Assembly (NCBI RefSeq): GCF_018283675.1
Contig: NZ_JAGVRK010000001.1
Span: forward strand, 3,844,001-3,908,000
Direction of reading: 5' to 3'
Source: Metabacillus flavus
GTDB taxonomy: Bacteria > Bacillota > Bacilli > Bacillales > Bacillaceae
Length of the DNA stretch: 64,000 nt
A program made the position numbers and the translations under genes. Of the stretch, positions 1 through 8,740 are shown one piece after another (the stretch's first letter is position 1; the number at the start of each line of letters is the position of its first letter). The notes under the pieces are model-generated. The model ran no database searches. It saw only the letters and a program-made list of their open reading frames with translations, and had not been told where the DNA came from.

Positions 1-1854
1 CATTTTTTCCTCTTCATCCGGAAGGAAGCTGACTCCGATCAGAGGAACCAATGCAAGGCTTCCGACCAGCAGCAGGATGGCGATACCTGACGTGATCCAT
101 TTATGATTCAGGGACCAGTTTAGTACTCTTCTGTAAAAGCCTGATAGTTTCCCTGGCTTTTCTTCTTCTTTGTGATGCTTCTCGTTTACTCCCTTTTTAA
201 AGAAGGAGTGTGCCAGCATTGGAACGATGGTGATTGCAACCAATAAAGATGCGAGCAGCGAGAACACAATGGTAAGCGCAAAAGGAAGGAATAGTTCACC
301 AATCATTCCTTTTACGAGACCCAGCGGCAGGAATACAGCAATGGTCACGATGGTGGAAGACATAATCGGAATAAACATTTCCTTGGTAGCTGATTTAATC
401 AGCTCCGCTCCTTTAAGCGGTTCTCCTTTAAGAGACATTCTTCTGAATATGTTTTCTATAACAACAATGGAATCATCGACTACCCGTCCGATTGCGACAG
501 TCATCGCACCGAGGGTCATAATGTTAAGGGTAATATCCATCTGATTTAAAATCAGGACCGCAATCAGCAAGGAAAGCGGAATGGAAATGACAGAAATAAT
601 CGTTGTCCGGACATTTCTTAGGAATAAGAGAATAATCAGGACCGCAAAACCAGCGCCAAACAATGCTTTGCTCAGCATCGTATTAACGGACTTTTCAATC
701 GGTTCTCCCTGGTCGAAGGTGGATGTAAAATGAACACCGGGATAATCTTTTTCCAATGTTTTCACTTGTTTTTCAACAGCATTAACGACATCTACCGTAT
801 TTGCATCCTCTGATTTAACAATCTGGAAGCCTATGGATTCCTGGCCATTTGTACGTGAAATCGATTCTGCCTTACCGACGATCTTGATGTCTGCCAGCTC
901 ACTAAGCTTAACTGTAGGAAGCTTTGCGGACTGAGCAGCTCCAGGCTGTGCCTGCTGAGGCTGTCCTGCTGCACCTTGCTGCGGCGGAGCTTGGCCGCTG
1001 CCCTGCTGAGGTGAAGTTTGTGCACTTCCCTGCTGAGGTGATGCCGGTGAAGTTCCCTGCTGCTGACCGGCTCCTTGCTGTGCAGGAGCCTGCTGGGCGG
1101 ACGAGCTTTGAGGAACAGCTGGTATCTCCATATTTTTCAAATCATCTATTGTTGATATATTTCCATCAACAACGACCGATTTTTCTGTATTTCCAAAAGT
1201 GTAAAGCCCAAGCGGGGATGTGACGTCCGAGCCTTTGATCATATTTTGAACGGTTTCTTCATTAAGACCGTATTTTTTAAGCTGATCCTGTTTGAAGACA
1301 AGCTGTGCTTCTTCTACCTGCTGGCCTGTCAGCTGGACAGAGCCGACGCCTTCTAAGCCTTCAAAGGATGGCAGCATTTCTTCCTCTGCCTTTTTCGTGA
1401 GCTCTTGCAGTGACTCTTTGTCGCTTGAAGCACTTAGAACAATTACAGGGAATGCGTTCAGACTAAGCCGGGAAACTTCAGGTTCTTCAACTCCATCCGG
1501 CAATTCCAATGAACTTAAAGCATCCTCTGCTTCCTGCTTTGCTTCGTCCATATCCTTTTCATACCCGTATTCGATTTGCAGGGATGAGACGTTTTGGAAG
1601 GAGGACGAGCTGACTGTGCTGACTCCATTTAAGTTCTGAAGCTTTTTCTCCATCGGCTCGGACAGTTTGTCAGCCACCTGCTGGGGAGTAGCTCCCGGAT
1701 AAACTGCAGTAACGGTTAAGAGCGGAGTATTAATGTTGGGGATTGTTTCAAGCTTCATATTCAGCCCGGAATACAGGCCTGCTGCGGTTACGATAATGGT
1801 AAGCAGCCATACGGCGAATTTATTCTTTAGTGAAAAGCCGATTATTCGATTCAT
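1..1854 (-). CDS. swrC: RND efflux transporter SwrC/YerP-like (3' end outside window)
   Basis: Proton-driven inner-membrane exporter of the AcrB/HAE1 RND family; the B. subtilis homologue SwrC exports surfactin and other antimicrobials. The ATG at 1854 follows a GGAGG site. Translation opens with MNRIIGFSLKNKFAVWL, the usual first membrane segment, then a porter domain (motif YPGATPQQV). Around residues 340-500 come membrane segments with the RND signature GRVVDDSIVVIENIFRR. The frame is open to base 1, so the C-terminal part (second porter domain and last helices) is missing here. Oddity: residues about 245-310 are an unusually long Gln/Pro/Gly/Ala/Ser-rich insert in the extracytoplasmic loop. 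The divergent tetR-type gene and shared operator suggest local repression. Family is certain; identity as SwrC rests on the yerO neighbour. Confidence 0.9.
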   Translation of the reverse strand, partial: MNRIIGFSLKNKFAVWLLTIIVTAAGLYSGLNMKLETIPNINTPLLTVTAVYPGATPQQVADKLSEPMEKKLQNLNGVSTVSSSSFQNVSSLQIEYGYEKDMDEAKQEAEDALSSLELPDGVEEPEVSRLSLNAFPVIVLSASSDKESLQELTKKAEEEMLPSFEGLEGVGSVQLTGQQVEEAQLVFKQDQLKKYGLNEETVQNMIKGSDVTSPLGLYTFGNTEKSVVVDGNISTIDDLKNMEIPAVPQSSSAQQAPAQQGAGQQQGTSPASPQQGSAQTSPQQGSGQAPPQQGAAGQPQQAQPGAAQSAKLPTVKLSELADIKIVGKAESISRTNGQESIGFQIVKSEDANTVDVVNAVEKQVKTLEKDYPGVHFTSTFDQGEPIEKSVNTMLSKALFGAGFAVLIILLFLRNVRTTIISVISIPLSLLIAVLILNQMDITLNIMTLGAMTVAIGRVVDDSIVVIENIFRRMSLKGEPLKGAELIKSATKEMFIPIMSSTIVTIAVFLPLGLVKGMIGELFLPFALTIVFSLLASLLVAITIVPMLAHSFFKKGVNEKHHKEEEKPGKLSGFYRRVLNWSLNHKWITSGIAILLLVGSLALVPLIGVSFLPDEEEKM

Positions 1855-1874
1855 TGCTGTCCTCCTATGTAAAT

Positions 1875-1921
1875 TGACTGGTCGGTCATAACCATTTATA
1901 ATATAACTGACCGAATAGTCA
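1875..1921. promoter_or_regulatory. Paired TetR-type operator between swrC and yerO
   Basis: Two 14-bp boxes, TGACTGGTCGGTCA at 1875-1888 and TGACCGAATAGTCA at 1908-1921, are inverted relative to each other (12 of 14 positions match) with 19 bp between. Each box also has the internal form TGAC-N6-GTCA. They lie between two divergent genes, one a TetR-family regulator, so repression of both promoters is the natural reading. Confidence 0.75.
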
Positions 1922-1985
1922 TAGTCAATGAATATGATGTGAACAAATGAACAAACTGCCAGATATACTCCGGGGAGCGACGAGC

Positions 1986-2858
1986 ATGAATGAAAAAGAA
2001 ATGATCATTATGGATGAAGCCATTAAATTATTTGCAGATAAAGGATTTCGTGCGGCTTCTATACAAGAGATTGCTACAGCAAGCGGCATTTCGAAAGGTG
2101 CTTTTTATCTGCATTTTAAATCAAAGGAAGCCCTGCTGCTCTCTATCCTGCAGCAGCATCACCAGCAATTTGAAGAACAGGTGGCGCTGATTGAAAAAAA
2201 GGAACTGAATTCAAGGGAGAAGTTTACTGAATGGATGTCGCTTACCTTTGATGAAATCTCCAAACACCGCGAATTTATTATTACCCAGATCAGGGAACAA
2301 ACTGTCCCGTTTAATAAAGAGATTGAAAACTTTTTCCGCCAGAAGGAGTGGGAAAGCTATTTAATGTTCGAAAAAAATCTGCTCGGAATGTATGGAGAAG
2401 AGATCCGTCCGTTTTTGGGAGACTTGATTATTCTTGCAAAAGGAATGCTGCGTTCTTATTTGGAGCTGATTATCTTTGACGTGCTGCATTTCGACCGGTC
2501 TCAATTAGCCTCCTTTCTGCTTGAGCGAATGGATCACCTTGTGGAAGGCTTTTATAAAAGCGAACTGGATCCGATCATTTCTGAACAATCCATGAAGGTA
2601 ATGTGGAAGTCCATCCGCACGGCAAAGCTAGGGTCTGCGGAATATGTCCTTGAACATCTGCAGGAGACAAGAAAACTGGCCAATGATAACGAGGACATCA
2701 TGGTAACCTTAGATGTACTGGAGGAAGAGCTTCAAAGTGAACAGCTGCGAAAGCCCGTTGTTAAAGGGATGCTGACGAACTTAGAGCAACAGGAAGCTTT
2801 TAAAGAATTTGCAGGAATTGTGAGAAAATACATTTTACAGGAAAAGGAGCCGCAATAG
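1986..2858 (+). CDS. yerO: TetR/AcrR-family regulator YerO-like
   Basis: DNA-binding repressor, probably of the divergent swrC gene. The N-terminal helix-turn-helix reads AIKLFADKGF ... ISKGAFYLHFKSKEALL, typical TetR; the rest is an all-helical ligand/dimer domain with no recognisable motif. An in-frame ATG at 1947 exists but has no ribosome site; the ATG at 1986 has GGGGAG eight bases upstream and gives 290 residues, close to the usual YerO length. The stop codon lies inside the loop of the following terminator. Family assignment is sure; the YerO name follows from pairing with a SwrC-type exporter, as in B. subtilis. Confidence 0.85.
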   Translation: MNEKEMIIMDEAIKLFADKGFRAASIQEIATASGISKGAFYLHFKSKEALLLSILQQHHQQFEEQVALIEKKELNSREKFTEWMSLTFDEISKHREFIITQIREQTVPFNKEIENFFRQKEWESYLMFEKNLLGMYGEEIRPFLGDLIILAKGMLRSYLELIIFDVLHFDRSQLASFLLERMDHLVEGFYKSELDPIISEQSMKVMWKSIRTAKLGSAEYVLEHLQETRKLANDNEDIMVTLDVLEEELQSEQLRKPVVKGMLTNLEQQEAFKEFAGIVRKYILQEKEPQ

Positions 2859-2871
2859 CAGGCTCCTTTTT
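2846..2871 (+). terminator. Rho-independent terminator of yerO
   Basis: Stem GGAGCC (2846-2851) / GGCTCC (2861-2866) followed by TTTTT. The yerO stop codon (2856-2858) is inside the loop. Confidence 0.8.
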
Positions 2872-2879
2872 CAATCTAG

Positions 2880-4070
2880 TTAGTTAAATACTGATGCCGC
2901 CCATTCAGGGTGGTCAATGAATGGATTGCGGTTATGCTGATAATCGCTGTAAATGACGTCATTGCGGTGGCGTTCCCAATCGCTGACAGGATCCTGCTGA
3001 TGCCATTGCAGAAGAACGGATTTTTTGCCCATGTAAGGAGCAGATCCATTGTTCACACTCTCATTCAGCTCAAGATTCGGTTCGCCGCTGTCGCCTTCAT
3101 AACGGACAGCCATGTAAAAGATCATACGTGCTACATCACCTTTAACTTCGTCGCGAGGCTCCCATGAGTCGCTGTCGAAATAGTTTCCAAGTGCTTCTGA
3201 GTGCTGGGATCCGCCGTTATCAAAATCCAGGTTTCCTCTTGAACTATTTACGGAAACGTCTGTCGGACGAAGATGATGAATATCTGTTCCCGGTCCCATT
3301 GCTGTTCCGAAATCACCATGTGATTTTGCCCAAACATGTTCCCGGTTCCAATCATCTGGATTTCCGCCGTTTGTCAGCTTGCTCTGTGAACGTCCTGTAT
3401 ATAATAGAATGACATTATTTGAGTTAAGCGGGTCTTCATCAGTATGGCGCAATGCATCCCATACTGCGTCGTAAGAAAGCTCCGTGTGGTCATCGATAAT
3501 ATTGTGCAAAGCAGATTTTAGTGAAGCTCCTGTTTTACCAATGGCCGGATTGTAGTATGTGCCGTCATAAGGAGACGGAGTCGTTGTTCCGCCGCCGTCA
3601 GAGCCGCCGCCATCATCTGGAGGGACGGTCCCGCCTGCTTTTTCCATTTGAACAGGGTTTTTTAATCCTGCATGGGAAAAATAAGCAGATAGGCTGCCTG
3701 TTGCTTTAATTGCCTGGCCTTTTAAAGAAGGATTAGACTGAAGGCCGAACGTACTGCGGTAAGAAGTGGAAAGCTGAACATAAATCATATTGGCCGGGTT
3801 TGTTTCGCTTGGAGAATCCGCCAATGCCACTGCATAATCATTTGGATAGCTGCTCGTTATAACAGTCGTAGCTGCAGTGGGCTGTCCCACTACATAACCT
3901 TGAACAGTTTTGGAAGAACCATTTTGATTGCTGATTGCCTGTGAAACAGAGAATGGGCTTGCCCAAGTACCGCTTCCAGTGACGGCTTCAGTTTGTGCAG
4001 GCGCCAGCATGGAAAGGATGAAAATTAAGACAAAAGATAGCGAGATGATTGGCTTTACTCTTTTTTTCAA
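2880..4070 (-). CDS. Secreted endonuclease I-family nuclease
   Basis: Extracellular DNA/RNA-degrading enzyme. The best start is TTG at 4070, with AGGAGG seven bases upstream; an ATG at 4115 lacks a site. The product begins with a Sec signal peptide (LKKR, hydrophobic stretch, likely cut after QTEA). Residues about 30-150 form an OB-fold-like nucleic-acid-binding module (motif GYVVGQ), then a Gly/Asp/Ser-rich linker (PPDDGGGSDGGG), then an endonuclease I domain. The catalytic segment shows NREHVWAKSHGDFG and DIHHLRPTD, matching the HNH/beta-beta-alpha metal centre of endonuclease I and of Bacillus YurI/BsnI-type nucleases. Stands alone, convergent with yerO. Confidence 0.85.
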   Translation of the reverse strand: MKKRVKPIISLSFVLIFILSMLAPAQTEAVTGSGTWASPFSVSQAISNQNGSSKTVQGYVVGQPTAATTVITSSYPNDYAVALADSPSETNPANMIYVQLSTSYRSTFGLQSNPSLKGQAIKATGSLSAYFSHAGLKNPVQMEKAGGTVPPDDGGGSDGGGTTTPSPYDGTYYNPAIGKTGASLKSALHNIIDDHTELSYDAVWDALRHTDEDPLNSNNVILLYTGRSQSKLTNGGNPDDWNREHVWAKSHGDFGTAMGPGTDIHHLRPTDVSVNSSRGNLDFDNGGSQHSEALGNYFDSDSWEPRDEVKGDVARMIFYMAVRYEGDSGEPNLELNESVNNGSAPYMGKKSVLLQWHQQDPVSDWERHRNDVIYSDYQHNRNPFIDHPEWAASVFN

Positions 4071-4265
4071 GGTCGTTCCTCCTGAGATTATGTTCTCCCT
4101 GTATCCAATCGCCAAAGTTTTTCTCTTTTTCTAGTATTTTTCATTTCTATTATTTCTCTTTTCTAAATGGAGCCACAAGTTCCAATAGTAGCAATCCACT
4201 CAAGGCTAATGTCCCGGATTTGCAGAGACTGTCGAAGATGATATGAAAATGAGGAAAAGACAGAA

Positions 4266-4294
4266 TTTACATATTTTTCTGAATTCATTATAAT
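4266..4294 (+). promoter_or_regulatory. Sigma-A promoter of ywcB-ywcA
   Basis: TTTACA at 4266-4271 and a perfect TATAAT at 4289-4294 with 17 bp between, about 40 bases before the ywcB start. Confidence 0.7.
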
Positions 4295-4335
4295 GGAAGG
4301 GATTTAAAACACTTGTCTTAAAAGGAGGAAATGGA

Positions 4336-4680
4336 TTGGACATAAAAGAAGAGGCTCAAGTACAAGCCGAAAGAAATAAGGGGGCACGCATTGACTATAC
4401 GGCCATTGCTGAATCACCAGCCTTCCGGAATCTGCTCGCTAAAAAGAAGAAGTTTATTTTGCCCTTATCTTTATTTTTCCTAGCATTTTATTTTACCCTG
4501 CCTGTTCTCACCGCTTATACAAAAGTTCTGAATAACCCTGCAATCGGAGCGATTAGCTGGGCATGGGTATTCGCTTTTGCCCAATTTATTATGACATGGG
4601 TTTTGTGCTCTCTCTATTCCAAAAAAGCTGCTTCATTTGACGTAATGGTTGAAGACATCCGCACGGAAGCAAAACAATAG
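4336..4680 (+). CDS. ywcB: DUF485 membrane protein YwcB-like
   Basis: Small partner protein of acetate-type symporters (DUF485, YjcH/YwcB group). Starts with TTG at 4336, seven bases after GGAGG; the nearby ATG at 4331 runs into a stop at once. 114 residues: a polar, charged N-terminus (about 45 residues), then two hydrophobic segments (about 48-70 and 80-100) separated by a short loop, then a charged tail. The gene lies 9 bp upstream of the symporter gene with the second ribosome site in the gap, so the two form an operon. The molecular function of DUF485 is not well defined; an accessory role for the transporter is inferred from the constant pairing. Confidence 0.85.
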   Translation: MDIKEEAQVQAERNKGARIDYTAIAESPAFRNLLAKKKKFILPLSLFFLAFYFTLPVLTAYTKVLNNPAIGAISWAWVFAFAQFIMTWVLCSLYSKKAASFDVMVEDIRTEAKQ

Positions 4681-4689
4681 GAGGATTAT

Positions 4690-6231
4690 ATGAATCTATT
4701 AGCCTTTTCTCTGTTTCTGGCGATTGTTGCCTTAACCTTGGTTATTACCTATGCTGCTTCCAAAAGGACAAAAACAACGAGTGATTTTTATACAGCGGAT
4801 GGATCGCTGACAGGCTGGCAAAACGGTCTTGCCATCGCAGGAGATTACATGTCTGCAGCTTCGTTTTTAGGAATCGCCGGAATGGTAGCGCTTTCAGGTT
4901 TCGGTGGTTTTTTCTACAGTATCGGATTCCTGGTCGCTTATCTCGTGGTGCTTTACCTTGTAGCCGAGCCATTAAGAAATCTCGGAAAATACACAATGGC
5001 AGACATGATCGCCGCCCGCTTTGATGATAAAAAAGTTAGGGGTGTAGCTGCGCTCAATACGATATCCATTTCCATTTTCTATATGATTGCCCAGCTGGTA
5101 GGCGCCGGAGCCCTGATTAAACTGCTTTTAGGAATCGACTACATATGGTCTGTATTAATTGTAGGAACCTTAATGACCGTGTATGTTGTGTTCGGAGGAA
5201 TGACTGCTACGAGCTGGGTGCAAATCGTAAAAGCACTTCTCCTGATGATTGGAACCTTTATTATTTCAGTTATTGTTTTCGCGAAGTTTGACTTTAATAT
5301 AATGAATATGTTTGAGGAGATGAAATCTGCCACTCCTCTTGGGGAAGCCTTTTTAAATCCCGGAAACAAATTCACAAACCCGCTCGACACCATCTCTCTT
5401 AATCTCGCATTGGTACTCGGGACAGCCGGGCTTCCTCATATCTTAATCAGGTTCTTCACAGTAAAGGATGCCATTACCGCCAGAAAATCAGTTGTTTATG
5501 CTACATGGATTATCGGAATCTTTTACGTAATGACCATTTTTCTTGGCTTCGGAGCTGCTGCTTTTGTAGGCTATGACCGGATTGTAGAAGCGAATGCAGC
5601 AGGAAATATGGCTGCGCCGCTGCTTGCTCAAGCCCTTGGGGGAGACTTCCTTTTCGCCTTTGTATCAGCCGTAGCGTTCGCTACGATTCTTGCCGTAGTA
5701 GCCGGACTTGTTCTATCAGCTGCTTCTGCATTTGCGCACGACTTCTACAGTCATATCCTGCGTAAGGGGAAGGCAACAGAAAAGGAACAGGTCGTCGCAG
5801 CGAGATGGGCATCCGTGGGAGTCGCGATTCTATCAATCATCCTTGCCTTATTTGCCCAGAAAATGAATGTGGCATTTCTTGTGGCCCTCGCCTTCGCTGT
5901 CGCAGCAAGTGCGAACCTGCCGATTATTCTGCTCACGATTTTCTGGAAAAGGTTTAATACGGCAGGAGCCGTTTCCGGGATGTTAACCGGGCTATTAAGC
6001 TCTCTCATTCTTGTAGCCGTCAGTCCGAATTTATGGTCACCGGAAGCAGGAGCGGCCATTTTCACCGGCACTCCGCTGATCACTCTGACGAATCCTGGTA
6101 TTATCTCGATTCCATTAGGCTTCATCGGCGCTTTCCTCGGAACCGTCATTTCGCGCAAAAAAGAATCGGAGCGGAAGTTCGATGAAATTGTCGTGAGGGC
6201 TAATACTGGTATTAAAGGAGACTATAATTAA
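4690..6231 (+). CDS. ywcA: Sodium/acetate-type symporter YwcA-like
   Basis: Cation:solute symporter of the SSS family, acetate-permease branch (ActP/YwcA). 513 residues with about 13 hydrophobic segments. Visible family features are TKTTSDFYTADGSLTGWQNG near the N-terminus, the first-helix region GDYMSAASFLGIAGM, and the central LILIRFFTVKDAITARKS-like loop (HILIRFFTVKDA). Second gene of the ywcBA operon, ribosome site AGGAGGATTAT before the ATG, followed by a strong terminator shared with the convergent liv operon. Substrate (acetate or another short monocarboxylate) is inferred from family only. Confidence 0.85.
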   Translation: MNLLAFSLFLAIVALTLVITYAASKRTKTTSDFYTADGSLTGWQNGLAIAGDYMSAASFLGIAGMVALSGFGGFFYSIGFLVAYLVVLYLVAEPLRNLGKYTMADMIAARFDDKKVRGVAALNTISISIFYMIAQLVGAGALIKLLLGIDYIWSVLIVGTLMTVYVVFGGMTATSWVQIVKALLLMIGTFIISVIVFAKFDFNIMNMFEEMKSATPLGEAFLNPGNKFTNPLDTISLNLALVLGTAGLPHILIRFFTVKDAITARKSVVYATWIIGIFYVMTIFLGFGAAAFVGYDRIVEANAAGNMAAPLLAQALGGDFLFAFVSAVAFATILAVVAGLVLSAASAFAHDFYSHILRKGKATEKEQVVAARWASVGVAILSIILALFAQKMNVAFLVALAFAVAASANLPIILLTIFWKRFNTAGAVSGMLTGLLSSLILVAVSPNLWSPEAGAAIFTGTPLITLTNPGIISIPLGFIGAFLGTVISRKKESERKFDEIVVRANTGIKGDYN

Positions 6232-6241
6232 CCGTCAAAAA

Positions 6242-6271
6242 CCCCCTCGCGCTCTTTCGCGAGGGGGTTTT
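6242..6271. terminator. Bidirectional terminator between ywcA and livF
   Basis: Perfect 10-bp stem CCCCCTCGCG (6242-6251) / CGCGAGGGGG (6258-6267) with TTTT on the + side and AAAAA preceding it, so it can end transcription from both convergent operons. Confidence 0.9.
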
Positions 6272-6295
6272 CTTGCTAATAGGGCTGCTCTTTTT

Positions 6296-7003
6296 CTAAT
6301 GGCCTCCTAAATACGCCATTTTCACCTGTTCGCTTGCATTCAGCTCATCCGGATGACCGGAAATCACGACTTTTCCTGTTTCCAATACATAAGCCATATT
6401 AGCAATAGAGAGGGCCATATTGGCGTTTTGCTCGACAAGCAGGATGGTCGTTCCGCTTTTATTAATCTCTTCAATGATCCGGAAAATCGTTTTGACAAGC
6501 AATGGCGCGAGACCCATGGAGGGTTCATCAAGAAGCAGGAGTCTTGGGCGGGCCATTAATGCCCGTCCCATAGCAAGCATTTGCTGCTCCCCTCCGGACA
6601 GTGTTCCGGCCTGCTGCTTAATCCGTTCCTGAAGACGGGGAAACAGGTCATAAACCATGTCAAAATCGTCTTTAATTCCCTTTTTATCTTTTCTAAGGTA
6701 AGCTCCAAGCTCGAGGTTTTCTTCAACAGACATGTTAGCAAAGATCCTTCTGCCTTCAGGAACATGGGATATTCCCTGTTTTACGATGGTCTGTGCGGCT
6801 TTTCCGTTAATATTCTTTCCTTCAAACTGGACCTCGCCATTTTTAGCTTTTAAAAGCCCTGAAATGGTTTTGAGAAGCGTGCTTTTTCCGGCTCCGTTTG
6901 CTCCGATCAGTGTCACAATCTCTCCCTGGCGGATTTCAAGCGAAACCTCCTTCAGAGCCTGAATGTGGCCATAATACACGTTGATTCCTTCTACCTTCAG
7001 CAT
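6296..7003 (-). CDS. livF: Branched-chain amino acid ABC importer, ATPase LivF
   Basis: One of two cytoplasmic ATPases energising uptake of leucine/isoleucine/valine or related substrates. 235 residues with Walker A GANGAGKST, signature LSGGEQQM, Walker B LLLLDEPSMGL and the LivF hallmark HVPEGRRIFANMSVEENL. Last gene of the liv operon; its ATG at 7003 overlaps the livG stop codon, implying translational coupling. Ends just before the bidirectional terminator. Confidence 0.93.
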   Translation of the reverse strand: MLKVEGINVYYGHIQALKEVSLEIRQGEIVTLIGANGAGKSTLLKTISGLLKAKNGEVQFEGKNINGKAAQTIVKQGISHVPEGRRIFANMSVEENLELGAYLRKDKKGIKDDFDMVYDLFPRLQERIKQQAGTLSGGEQQMLAMGRALMARPRLLLLDEPSMGLAPLLVKTIFRIIEEINKSGTTILLVEQNANMALSIANMAYVLETGKVVISGHPDELNASEQVKMAYLGGH

Positions 7004-7782
7004 TATGAAACCTCCTCGCCCAGATAAGCCTCGATGACTTTAGGATTGTTCCGAACTTCTTCCGGGCTTCCTGATGCAATCATTTGACCGTGATCCAGCA
7101 CGTAAATACGCTCGCAAACTCCCATTACAAGCGGCATATCATGCTCAATTAATAAAACAGTCAGGTTAAATTCTGTTCGGATAAACCGGATCAGCTCCAT
7201 CAAATCTCTCGTTTCCTGCGGATTCATTCCGGCAGCCGGCTCATCGAGCAAAAGAAGCTTTGGGCGGGCTGCAAGGGCTCTGGCAATCTCCAGCCTCCGC
7301 TGCTGTCCATATGGAAGGTTTTTAGCCTTTTCATCCCGGTAACCATCTAATTTAAATATCTTCAAAAACTCCAGTGCTTTTTCTTCCATTTCCTTCTCGC
7401 CGCTGAAATGGCGCGGCAGTCTGAATATCGATTCAGCAATGGAGTGCTTTGATAAAGAATGATAGGCCACCTTTACGTTATCAATTACAGATAGTTCCCC
7501 GAACAGACGGATGTTCTGGAAGGTACGGCTGATTCCTTTTTTCGTAATTTTATAAGGTGCCAGATTTTTCAGCACCTTTCCCTCTAAAGAAATGCTTCCC
7601 TCTGTCGGGACATATACACCTGTAAGCAGGTTGAAAAACGTCGTTTTCCCCGCTCCATTCGGACCGATTAAGCCTGCCAGCTCTCCTTCGTGAAGCTCCA
7701 TATTTACTCCTGACACCGCCTTCAGGCCTCCGAATTGGATGCTCACTGAATCTACCTTAAGCAGAGGTGTTGTGTTTTTCAT
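7003..7782 (-). CDS. livG: Branched-chain amino acid ABC importer, ATPase LivG
   Basis: Second ATPase of the importer, 259 residues. Walker A GPNGAGKTT, a LivG-type segment ISRTFQNIRLFGELSVIDNV, Walker B LLLLDEPAAGMNPQET and switch histidine (LLIEHDMPLVMGV) are all present. The classic LSGGQ is replaced by LPYGQQRRLEIARAL, which is normal for LivG. The ATG at 7782 follows AGGAGG and lies 26 bp inside the upstream livM gene. Confidence 0.93.
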   Translation of the reverse strand: MKNTTPLLKVDSVSIQFGGLKAVSGVNMELHEGELAGLIGPNGAGKTTFFNLLTGVYVPTEGSISLEGKVLKNLAPYKITKKGISRTFQNIRLFGELSVIDNVKVAYHSLSKHSIAESIFRLPRHFSGEKEMEEKALEFLKIFKLDGYRDEKAKNLPYGQQRRLEIARALAARPKLLLLDEPAAGMNPQETRDLMELIRFIRTEFNLTVLLIEHDMPLVMGVCERIYVLDHGQMIASGSPEEVRNNPKVIEAYLGEEVS

Positions 7783-8731
7783 CTGATTGGCCTCCTTGTG
7801 CAGGTTTCTGCTTTTTGAAGAAGGATGTAATTTCTTTTGTTCCCATTACTCCTTGCGGGCGATAGAGCATCATCACAATCAGCACAAGGCTGTAAATAAT
7901 CATCCTTGTTTCCGGATAATCCTGAAGGAAGGTCGATACAATCGTCAGAAGGATTGCGGCAATTACAGCCCCCGACATGCTTCCCAAGCCGCCAAGTACA
8001 ACAAAAATCAGAATATCAAAGGATTTCAGGAATCCGAAATTTGACGGCTGAATGATGTAGAAATTATGGGCAAACAAGCCCCCGGCGATTCCTGCGAAGA
8101 ATGACCCGATGACAAATGCCATTACTTTGTAATAAGTCGTGTTGATGCCCATTGCATCCGCGGCCGTTTCATCTTCCCTGATCGAAATACAGGCTCTTCC
8201 GTGAGTAGAATTTGTAAAATTGCGGATGACGATAATCGTTAGAAGGAGACAGCCGAAAATCCATGGCCAGGTCGTCAAATTGGAAACCTGCATCCCGCTT
8301 GCGCCGCCTACATAATCCATGTTCAAAAGCATGATTCTCACAATTTCCCCAAACCCGAGTGTCGCGATGGCCAGGTAATCCCCCCTTAGCCTCAGAGTCG
8401 GGATCCCGATAATTAAACCGGCAACAGCAGCGGCCAGTCCTCCAGCCAGCAGAGCTAAACCGAACGGAAGCTGCAAATTCATTGAAAAGATCGCGGATGC
8501 ATAAGCACCAACTGCGAGGAACCCGGCATGTCCAATGGAAAACTGTCCGGTAATCCCGATAATCAAGTGCAGGCTGACTGCAAGAATGATATTGATAGCA
8601 ATGGTGTAGATGGCATTCACGTAAAACGGATTTAATATTCCCCCGGAAATAAGAATTTGAAAGATGACAAAACCTGCGAGTGCACTTCCTATAGAAAGCC
8701 AGAAGCCTAATCTGTTTTTAAATTTAGCCAT
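7757..8731 (-). CDS. livM: Branched-chain amino acid ABC importer, permease LivM
   Basis: Membrane subunit, 324 residues with about ten hydrophobic segments. Family motifs include LHLIIGITGQFSIGHAGF near the N-terminus and the EAA-type loop GRACISIREDETAADAMGIN that contacts the ATPases. The C-terminus is charged (Lys/Gln-rich) and its coding sequence overlaps livG. The gap to livH is 9 bp. Confidence 0.92.
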   Translation of the reverse strand: MAKFKNRLGFWLSIGSALAGFVIFQILISGGILNPFYVNAIYTIAINIILAVSLHLIIGITGQFSIGHAGFLAVGAYASAIFSMNLQLPFGLALLAGGLAAAVAGLIIGIPTLRLRGDYLAIATLGFGEIVRIMLLNMDYVGGASGMQVSNLTTWPWIFGCLLLTIIVIRNFTNSTHGRACISIREDETAADAMGINTTYYKVMAFVIGSFFAGIAGGLFAHNFYIIQPSNFGFLKSFDILIFVVLGGLGSMSGAVIAAILLTIVSTFLQDYPETRMIIYSLVLIVMMLYRPQGVMGTKEITSFFKKQKPAQGGQSDEKHNTSA

Positions 8732-8740
8732 GGCTTACCC

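Noticed and set aside
4275-4290. CodY box overlapping the ywcB promoter
   Set aside because: ATTTTTCTGAATTCA matches the consensus at only about 10 of 15 positions, not above what an AT-rich promoter gives by chance.
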